From positions 1 through 14,850 of the forward strand of contig CABVDL010000065.1 of the NCBI GenBank assembly GCA_902497035.1: a stretch of DNA of 14,850 nt, read 5' to 3'. Source of the stretch: an uncultured Prevotella sp. GTDB lineage: Bacteria > Bacteroidota > Bacteroidia > Bacteroidales > Bacteroidaceae. A model generated the notes under the pieces. The model did not search any database. It was not told the origin of the DNA and saw only the letters and a program-made list of their open reading frames with translations. Made by a program: the position numbers and the translations under genes. Of the stretch, positions 6,708-11,966 are shown in pieces. Each line of letters opens with the position of its first letter. Within the stretch, counting starts at the first letter, position 1.

Positions 6708-7397
6708 CTAATTGGTTACTTTAATAATGGATTTCAAATCCTCAGGCGTAAGTCCGCGGCGGAAGGAGACCGTAACGTTCTCCTCACGGAAACCCATCCT
6801 GACAATGAGGGGAATGAGCTGCCTGGCCGCACTCTTGCGCGCGTCTTCCAGCATGTCGGTAGCCGGCAGGCTGTTGATGATGTCCTGACGGCCCCGTTGC
6901 TGGATGGCGGTGATGTCGTCGTCGGTGAAGCTGCTGCGCAGCAGTGCCACGTCCTGCATGATGCCGTCGTGGTCGATGCGGGTGGCGGTAAGCGTCACCT
7001 CGGGGTCGGGCAGGATGACCTCCACCTTGTCTCCCTGTCGGCGGATGTTGTCTGCCGTCAGGCTGCTCATGTCAATATAGGCTTTCGCCGTGGCCGTCAC
7101 GGGGATGGCGATGCGGCGCTTTCCGAGAGGCAGGCTGATGTGGATGTCGTGGTTGAACAGCTTGCCGTCAACCACGGCGGGGTCGTCGTACAGCACTATC
7201 TTGCGCAGCTGGCATTCGGCGGTGTAGAGGCGTGAGCAGTCGGCAATGCGCTGCGCCAGCAGCGCGATGGTATCGACTGGCGTGGTCTGTACCTTGTCCG
7301 TTGTATGGTGCGAGCCTATGAGAAAGCCGGTAAGCAGCGCCAAACCCAACAACAGAAATGCCACACACGACAGTAGGAAAGTTTTTCTGCGATTCAT
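6708..7397 (-). CDS. DUF4230 family membrane-anchored protein (first of a tandem pair)
   Basis: The protein has 229 residues, with a membrane segment at about 8-28 after MNRRK and an extracytoplasmic domain. The GDKVEVILPDPEV stretch (122-134) is the DUF4230 hallmark. A C-terminal helix-strand (ARQLIPLIVRMGFREENVTVSF) parallels its neighbour's. The start at 7397 is the only ATG in frame before the membrane segment. A TATCTTTG box lies only 4 nt upstream of this ATG, which predicts a leaderless transcript. The gene is divergent from a DUF4738 lipoprotein, and that pair may share control. Function unknown. Confidence 0.78.
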   Translation of the reverse strand: MNRRKTFLLSCVAFLLLGLALLTGFLIGSHHTTDKVQTTPVDTIALLAQRIADCSRLYTAECQLRKIVLYDDPAVVDGKLFNHDIHISLPLGKRRIAIPVTATAKAYIDMSSLTADNIRRQGDKVEVILPDPEVTLTATRIDHDGIMQDVALLRSSFTDDDITAIQQRGRQDIINSLPATDMLEDARKSAARQLIPLIVRMGFREENVTVSFRRGLTPEDLKSIIKVTN

Positions 7398-7400
7398 GCG

Positions 7401-7409
7401 GCAAAGATA
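7401..7409 (-). promoter_or_regulatory. -7 box abutting the DUF4230 start codon
   Basis: The minus strand reads TATCTTTGC. Only 4 nt (CCGC) separate the G of TATCTTTG from the ATG at 7397, so transcription would start at or very near the A of the start codon. No TTG is seen 20 nt upstream, so the promoter is less certain than others here. Confidence 0.5.
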
Positions 7410-7431
7410 GTAAGAAATACTTTGTTTTTGT

Positions 7432-7440
7432 TAACTTTGC
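7432..7440 (+). promoter_or_regulatory. -7 box upstream of the DUF4738 lipoprotein gene
   Basis: This reads TAACTTTGC. It is 32 nt from the ATG at 7472 and 59 nt from the ATG at 7499. With the opposite box at 7401-7409 it forms a near-perfect inverted repeat (8 of 9 bases) with a 22-bp spacer. Confidence 0.55.
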
Positions 7441-7498
7441 ACGAGATATTCATATTTATTTAGCATTTACAATGGTTCCATTCCATTCCCATTCATTG

Positions 7499-8029
7499 AT
7501 GAAGCGACTGTCTGCGGCCACACTGATGGTGCTGGTGGTGCTTGCCATTGGCGCTTGTAAGGAAAAGAAACGTGATTACATTTTTGTCACCCATAAGCCC
7601 ATTGTCGTGAAGTCGAAAAAGCCAAAGTCAATGGGTGATATGTCGCAGTCGCGTGAGGTCAGCTGGCTCGGCCAGACGTACAGGCTGACGATGTCGTTGC
7701 GGTCGGATGCCTCATTGCCCCTGGCCTCCGACGGCGAACAGAAATATTACGACAACCGCATCACCCTGCGCATCCTGCGCAGCGACGGCTCGGTGTTTTT
7801 CGACCGCACATTTACCAAGGCCGACTTCAAGCCCTATGTCAACGGCCATTACTACGATGACGGCGCCTTGCTCGGTATAGTCTTTGACAAGGTGGAGGGC
7901 AACACGCTCACCTTTGCCGCCAGTGTGGGCAGCCCCGACAAGTCGAGTGACGAGTTTGTGCCGCTTGTGCTGAAGGTGAGCAACACCGGGAGCGTGAGCA
8001 TAAAGGAGTCGGTGATGGCGGATGAGTAG
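7499..8029 (+). CDS. DUF4738 family lipoprotein
   Basis: The protein has 176 residues from this start. It begins with a lipoprotein signal (MKRLSAATLMVLVVLAIGAC), so Cys20 is the likely lipidated residue and the protein is tethered to the cell envelope. The mature domain contains YYDNRITLRILRSDGSVFFDRTFTKADF, which I associate with the Bacteroidota family DUF4738, function unknown. An in-frame ATG at 7472 would add MVPFHSHSL before the basic residues. It sits 32 nt after the -7 box in an A/T-rich leader, so it is a real alternative. The gene converges on the transporter gene with 15 bp between stops. Its divergent neighbours are the DUF4230 pair. Confidence 0.8.
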   Translation: MKRLSAATLMVLVVLAIGACKEKKRDYIFVTHKPIVVKSKKPKSMGDMSQSREVSWLGQTYRLTMSLRSDASLPLASDGEQKYYDNRITLRILRSDGSVFFDRTFTKADFKPYVNGHYYDDGALLGIVFDKVEGNTLTFAASVGSPDKSSDEFVPLVLKVSNTGSVSIKESVMADE

Positions 8030-8044
8030 TCCCACCCGGTGAGG

Positions 8045-9025
8045 CTACCACTTCAGCTCCCCATATTTTTTCTTATACCATATCTGCAGGGCATTGAGAA
8101 TGTTTTGCCAAACGACGTAGGCGCAGGGCGCAATGATGACCAGCGGGTTGAGGAAATGGAGGATGAGCCAGATGCCCACCACGTTGTTCTTCTGTCCCAG
8201 TGCCTGTCCGGCATCAATGCGGGCCTGCGGCCCCCAGAAATGGCCGACCCACTTGCCGATGGAGAACAGCACGATGCACACCACGAGCGGGAGGAAGATG
8301 AGGAGGAACATCGACCAGCCGTGAAGTGGCGAGTGGATGACGGTCTGCGTGGCCAGTCCCATGATGATGCTCAGATTGAATGACCAGAGATAGAACGGGG
8401 CGTTGGGCACACGTCTCACCCACGTCACCACGCGCGGCAGAAACCGCTGCGTGAACAGACCGAGGATGAGCGGCAGGACTAGCACGCGCACCACGCGCTC
8501 AAGCACCATCAGCACCGACATGAGAAAGGTGATGTTGGCACTGCGCTCCACCAAAGGGAAGAACGACGGGATGATGACCACCGTGAAGCAGTTGGCGATA
8601 ATCATATATACGGTCATCGTGGCGATGCTGCCCCCGAGCTTCTCGGTGACCACGGCCGCAGCGGCCGCCGTGGGACAGATGACACAGATGAACACGCCCT
8701 CAAGCACCACCTTCGTGTCGGTGTCGGCGTGAGGGAACAGCAGAATGACCAGCACGATGAGTCCCGAGAGAACCGTGCGGACCAGCTGTAGCAGGAAATG
8801 CCACGTGCGCGGCCTGAAATTGTGCATGTCAATCTTGCAGAACGTCATATAGAGCATGACGAAGATGACGACGGGCAGCAGACTGACGAGTTTGGGTCCC
8901 ATGAAGTCGCCAATGGGCTCGAGTGGCGGCAGATAGGCGAATGTCAGATAGATGACGCAGCCCACGAACAGGGCGACGAGCAGTGTCCAGTTCTTGACGA
9001 ACCTAATGATTATTTCTTGAGACAT
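8045..9025 (-). CDS. BASS-family (bile acid:sodium symporter-like) membrane transporter
   Basis: The protein has 326 residues with about nine or ten hydrophobic segments throughout and no signal peptide, so it is an inner-membrane carrier. Two motif regions correspond to the crossed, discontinuous helices of the BASS fold: CPTAAAAAVVTEKLGG (117-132) and GQALGQKNN (273-281). Compared from memory with the bacterial bile-acid transporter ASBT of Neisseria, the residues that bind sodium are replaced: Ser/Asn by Ala123/Ala124, Glu by Ala275 and Gln by Lys279. Coupling to sodium is therefore doubtful and the substrate is unknown; organic anions are typical for the family. The gene lies downstream of a LytTR two-component pair on the same strand, after a 164-bp gap with a dispersed repeat. 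No TAnnTTTG box is evident directly upstream. Confidence 0.82.
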   Translation of the reverse strand: MSQEIIIRFVKNWTLLVALFVGCVIYLTFAYLPPLEPIGDFMGPKLVSLLPVVIFVMLYMTFCKIDMHNFRPRTWHFLLQLVRTVLSGLIVLVILLFPHADTDTKVVLEGVFICVICPTAAAAAVVTEKLGGSIATMTVYMIIANCFTVVIIPSFFPLVERSANITFLMSVLMVLERVVRVLVLPLILGLFTQRFLPRVVTWVRRVPNAPFYLWSFNLSIIMGLATQTVIHSPLHGWSMFLLIFLPLVVCIVLFSIGKWVGHFWGPQARIDAGQALGQKNNVVGIWLILHFLNPLVIIAPCAYVVWQNILNALQIWYKKKYGELKW

Positions 9026-9086
9026 GACATTTTTTATTATAGTTTCGGTCCGGCGGATAATGTCCGTGGAGGCATACCCTGAGGCT

Positions 9087-9115
9087 GGTGGCCGACACCA
9101 GGCCGGCCACTACAC
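9087..9115 (-). repeat. Dispersed hairpin repeat, copy C (inverted)
   Basis: The minus strand matches 105-133 at 27 of 29 bases. One substitution changes a stem base, giving GCCGACACCAGGCC on the plus strand. It sits in the 164-bp gap between the response regulator and the transporter, where it could attenuate or end transcription. That role is inferred only from position and fold. Confidence 0.7.
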
Positions 9116-9189
9116 CAATACCGAAGAGGTGTTCCTCAACGGATGGTGCGCGAGACCCATTGACCGGGTGGCTGTGTTTTCGAACCGTA

Positions 9190-9918
9190 TTATTTGAACT
9201 TTGCCGCGATGCGGTCGAAGCTGTCCTTGAGCAGCGCGCCTATCTCGGCCACGTAGTTGCGGCCCACGGGTATCTCGCCGTCGAAGCCGTGCAGCTTGAT
9301 GCTCTGCTTGCTGTAGTGCTCAATCTTGGCCACGGCGACGAGGAAAGAGCGGTGTACCCGCACAAACTCCTTGTCGGGCAGCAGTTCCTCCATCTTCTTC
9401 AGGCTGATCTGCGACAGCAGCGTCGAGCCGTCGAGCAGATGGAGCTTGACGTAGTTGTCCATCGACTCGATGTAGACGATGCTGTCGATGCTCACCTGCA
9501 CGTTCTTGTATTCCACCTTCAGCGTGATGAGGCGCTCGGGGCGCTCCGCCATCGTCGTCATCTTGCGCATGCGTATCCACTGGCAGGCCCTGTCGATGGC
9601 CTTGACGAAGCGCTGGTAGAAGAACGGCTTGTGCAGAAAGTCGACCGCGTTGACCTCATAGCTCTCCAAGGCATATTCGGCGTAGGCGGTGGTGAAGATG
9701 ATGCAGATGTTGTCGGGCAGCTGGTGGGCCACCTCCATGCCCGAGAGGTCGTTCATCTCAATGTCCAGGAACACGATGTCCGGCTTCTTCTCCAGGATTT
9801 GCTGAAGCCCCAGCCGCGGCTTGGTGAACGTGTCCAGCGTGATGCCGCCCATGCGCTGGCAGTAGTTGCGTATGATGCCCAAGGCAATGGGCTCGTCGTC
9901 GATGGCAATGCAGTACAT
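9190..9918 (-). CDS. LytTR-family response regulator
   Basis: The protein has 242 residues starting MYCIAIDDEPIALG. A longer in-frame start would add 33 residues with no domain, so 9918 was chosen. The receiver domain covers about 1-115: acidic pair Asp7/Asp8, phospho-acceptor Asp52 (VFLDIEM), Thr76 (FTTAYA) and Lys97 (HKPF). A LytTR DNA-binding domain covers about 130-235, with VYIESMDNYVKLHL and FVRVHRSFLV as typical strands. Proteins of this AlgR/AgrA/LytR type bind direct repeats in promoters. It follows the kinase gene by 43 bp on the same strand, so the two form a cognate pair. Likely targets are unknown; the downstream transporter is a candidate. Confidence 0.93.
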   Translation of the reverse strand: MYCIAIDDEPIALGIIRNYCQRMGGITLDTFTKPRLGLQQILEKKPDIVFLDIEMNDLSGMEVAHQLPDNICIIFTTAYAEYALESYEVNAVDFLHKPFFYQRFVKAIDRACQWIRMRKMTTMAERPERLITLKVEYKNVQVSIDSIVYIESMDNYVKLHLLDGSTLLSQISLKKMEELLPDKEFVRVHRSFLVAVAKIEHYSKQSIKLHGFDGEIPVGRNYVAEIGALLKDSFDRIAAKFK

Positions 9919-9961
9919 ATATATAATAAGGTATAATGTTAATGTGAATGGATGAGCGTGA

Positions 9962-10978
9962 TTAGCCTTTGTGCCTGCCCATCTGTCTGATCTCGAGCCG
10001 GACGTGGTAGCCCTCATGGTCGGCGTGCGCGCGCAGCGAGTAGTCGTCGGTGTAGAGCAGGTCGAGGCGGTGGCGCACGTTGCGTATGCCGTTGTGCGAG
10101 GATACCTTCTTCTGCGTGTTGATATGGCTGTTGTAGACGCTGAAGAGCAGCGTGCCGCGGCGCACGCGGAGCCTCACGTCGATGCGGCAGTCGTCGTTGG
10201 ACGATATGCCGTACTTGAACGCGTTCTCTAAAAAGGTGATGAGAATCATCGGCGCGACGGGCGTGTCGGGGTTGTCGACATCGTAGTTCGTCGTCACCGT
10301 CACCGTGTCGCCGAGGCGCAGCCGCTGCAGGTCGACATACTCCTGAAGGTAGTCAGTCTCCTCGCTCATCGGAATGACGTCGCGGTTGGCGTTGTTGTAG
10401 GTGTACTTACACATGTTGATGAACTTCTCGAAGGCCTCCTCGCGCTTGTTCGAGTCGGTGAGGATGAGGCCGTAGAGCGTGTTGAGCGTGTTGAAGAGAA
10501 AATGCGGATTGATCTGCGACTTATACATCGCGAGCTCGGCCTTGTCGCGCTGCGCCTCCAGGTCCTCGCGGGCGCGGGCCAGTCGTGCCGTCTCCATCAG
10601 CATGTTGTTGAAGAAACTGAAACCCAGGATGACAAGAAACAGAAACCATACCGTCGTCTCGATGGGTGTCCAGCGCATCGTCTTCGTCGGTTGCTCGGTA
10701 AAACTCAGCCAGACGGCAAAGCGTGAGAAGAGCGCAGTCACGCCGAGCGCAACAAGCAGGTAAACAGTACTGCGCAGGTAGTGGTGGCGAATGAACAGTC
10801 CTGGGATGTTGGCGTGTGTCAATGCCTGGTAGATGACAATAAGGTATGCGATGACGGCTACGAAAAGCCACGGCCGGTTTTCCACCCATTTCACGGTTGG
10901 TACCAGTAAGGTAAGCACCGGGATGAAGACCAAGAAAAAGAAAAGATTTGTATAGAGGTGAAGCTTCTTTTCTGTCAT
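9962..10978 (-). CDS. LytS/YehU-type sensor histidine kinase
   Basis: The protein has 338 residues starting MTEKKLHLYTN. An in-frame extension to 11209 runs through repeat DNA and the promoter and is rejected. Four membrane segments (about 10-28, 37-55, 69-88, 108-127) are joined by short loops, with no recognisable ligand-binding domain. A coiled linker (about 130-150) leads to the His_kinase domain: QINPHFLFNTLN (phospho-acceptor His159), then an HATPase with N-box ENAFKYG (Asn252) and a glycine box NGIRNVRHRL (Gly297). The signal is unknown; the membrane part probably senses it directly. Transcription probably starts from a TTG-N20-TATCTTTG promoter inside a repeated element upstream. Confidence 0.93.
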   Translation of the reverse strand: MTEKKLHLYTNLFFFLVFIPVLTLLVPTVKWVENRPWLFVAVIAYLIVIYQALTHANIPGLFIRHHYLRSTVYLLVALGVTALFSRFAVWLSFTEQPTKTMRWTPIETTVWFLFLVILGFSFFNNMLMETARLARAREDLEAQRDKAELAMYKSQINPHFLFNTLNTLYGLILTDSNKREEAFEKFINMCKYTYNNANRDVIPMSEETDYLQEYVDLQRLRLGDTVTVTTNYDVDNPDTPVAPMILITFLENAFKYGISSNDDCRIDVRLRVRRGTLLFSVYNSHINTQKKVSSHNGIRNVRHRLDLLYTDDYSLRAHADHEGYHVRLEIRQMGRHKG

Positions 10979-10998
10979 ATTAATGCCATATTTTGTGT

Positions 10999-11030
10999 GC
11001 AAAGATAGTGCAAACGAGAGGAATGACCAA
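10999..11030 (-). promoter_or_regulatory. Promoter of the kinase/regulator operon
   Basis: The minus strand carries TTG (11030-11028), exactly 20 nt, then TATCTTTG (11007-11000), 21 nt before the ATG at 10978. This is a full Bacteroidota -33/-7 promoter. The TTG lies in the left arm of the palindrome at 11027-11052. Confidence 0.7.
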
Positions 11031-11111
11031 GAAAAAGCGTGCTTTTTCTTGGCATTTCCGAGTGCAGCCTTTCTTATGTAAAGATAGTGCAAACGAGAGG
11101 AATGACCAAGA
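11001..11111. repeat. Duplicated 32-bp element flanking a perfect 26-bp hairpin
   Basis: The 32 bp at 11001-11032, beginning AAAGATAGTGCAAACGAGAG, are repeated without change at 11080-11111, an offset of 79 bp. Between and overlapping them, CCAAGAAAAAGC (11027-11038) and GCTTTTTCTTGG (11041-11052) form a 12-bp perfect stem with a 2-nt centre. The first copy carries the kinase promoter. The second keeps the TTG (11107-11109) but its -7 box reads TATCTTTA, lacking the final G. From memory, similar intergenic sequence is common in Prevotella/Bacteroides genomes, where it produces spurious reading frames. Confidence 0.85.
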
Positions 11112-11214
11112 TATTGAGAAAACATATCGGCAAATATGGCCCTTGCCTTGATGTATGTATTTTCCCCGTTTACCATCACTTTTTTGTCGTTTACACTCAC
11201 AAAGGCCATTTTTA

Positions 11215-11245
11215 TTGCCTTATATCAAGACAATGATTACCTTTG
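11215..11245 (+). promoter_or_regulatory. Promoter of the NlpC/P60 gene, abutting the start codon
   Basis: TTG (11215-11217), 20 nt, then TACCTTTG (11238-11245): a complete -33/-7 pair. The ATG at 11250 follows after only 4 nt (TGAT), so a leaderless mRNA is predicted. Confidence 0.65.
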
Positions 11246-11249
11246 TGAT

Positions 11250-11789
11250 ATGAAAAGAACAATTCTGACAATGATGATAGTGCTCGCCACGGCAGCAAAT
11301 GTGGCAGCAAGACCCAACGATCCCGACCTGGCCACACCGCAGATGAGCGAGGCCGAGGCCCTGTTCACCGTCACCGGCCAGCAGATTATTGACAATGCAC
11401 GCCAGTATCTGGGTACTCCCTACCGTTATGGCGGCAGAAGCACGAGGGGCTTCGACTGTTCCGGCTTCACATCATACGTCTATAAGAACCTGAATATCCG
11501 CCTCAACAGCAGCTCGCGCACTCAGTTTCAGGAGGGAGTTTCTGTAGACCGCGACAATATGAAGGTGGGTGACCTGGTGTTCTTTGCAGGCCGTAATGCC
11601 GGCGGTGGTGTCGGTCATGTGGGCATCGTGAGCCAGGTCAACGAGGACGGCAGTTTTAATTTTATTCATGCCAGTTGTTCAGAGGGGGTCACCGAGTCAA
11701 ACAGCACGGAGCCTTACTACCAGCGCCGCTTCAAGGGCGCAAGGCGTATCGTGGCCGACTACAGCGACATTTATGCTTGCAACAAATAG
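11250..11789 (+). CDS. Secreted NlpC/P60 family cell-wall peptidase
   Basis: The protein has 179 residues starting MKRTILTMMIVLATAANVAA, a signal peptide with probable cleavage near residue 20. The start at 11250 was chosen because longer in-frame starts lie upstream of or inside the promoter. The NlpC/P60 domain covers about 43-170: catalytic Cys70 in FDCSGF, His123 in VGHVGIV and a third polar residue His140 in FIHASC. The GTPYRYGG stretch before the cysteine is typical. Family members cut gamma-D-glutamyl-diamino acid bonds in peptidoglycan peptides, so the likely role is wall remodelling or recycling in the periplasm. There is no SH3 or LysM targeting domain, so it is a short single-domain form. 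It stands alone, followed by a strong hairpin. Confidence 0.92.
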   Translation: MKRTILTMMIVLATAANVAARPNDPDLATPQMSEAEALFTVTGQQIIDNARQYLGTPYRYGGRSTRGFDCSGFTSYVYKNLNIRLNSSSRTQFQEGVSVDRDNMKVGDLVFFAGRNAGGGVGHVGIVSQVNEDGSFNFIHASCSEGVTESNSTEPYYQRRFKGARRIVADYSDIYACNK

Positions 11790-11846
11790 TTTTCCACTTA
11801 AATAGTTTTTATACACAATCTTTACTGATTTGATTTCTATCCTTTG

Positions 11847-11878
11847 ACGGCTGTCAATGCAGAGGCATTGACAGCCGT
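11847..11878 (+). terminator. Strong hairpin downstream of the NlpC/P60 gene
   Basis: ACGGCTGTCAATGC and GCATTGACAGCCGT form a perfect 14-bp stem with loop AGAG, 57 bp after the stop codon and just before the kor promoter. The tract after it (TACGTGTTAATTTCG) is not a classic U-run, but position and stability favour a terminator, possibly acting both ways. Confidence 0.65.
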
Positions 11879-11903
11879 TACGTGTTAATTTCGTTTAGTT
11901 TCC

Positions 11904-11935
11904 TTGGAATTTCGTGAAAGAAATATTATCTTTGC
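11904..11935 (+). promoter_or_regulatory. Promoter of the korAB operon
   Basis: TTG (11904-11906), exactly 20 nt, then TATCTTTG (11927-11934, followed by C). The leader to the ATG at 11967 is about 30 nt. This is the clearest consensus promoter in the window. Confidence 0.75.
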
Positions 11936-11966
11936 CCCATATTATTGGTAACTGAAACAATGCTAT

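Noticed and set aside
9026..9086. Promoter for the transporter
   Set aside because: There is an A/T-rich patch (TATAAT-like on the minus strand just before the start) but no TAnnTTTG box or spaced TTG, so I do not call a promoter.
9135..9143. LytTR-like half-site (TCCGTTGAG on the minus strand) upstream of the transporter
   Set aside because: It fits the general half-site pattern, but I found no second half-site at the expected spacing, so one 9-bp match is not sufficient.
11039..11236. 65-codon frame in the kinase-NlpC intergenic region
   Set aside because: It is made largely of the repeated element and the promoter region. Similar frames recur, from memory, in Bacteroidota intergenic repeats.
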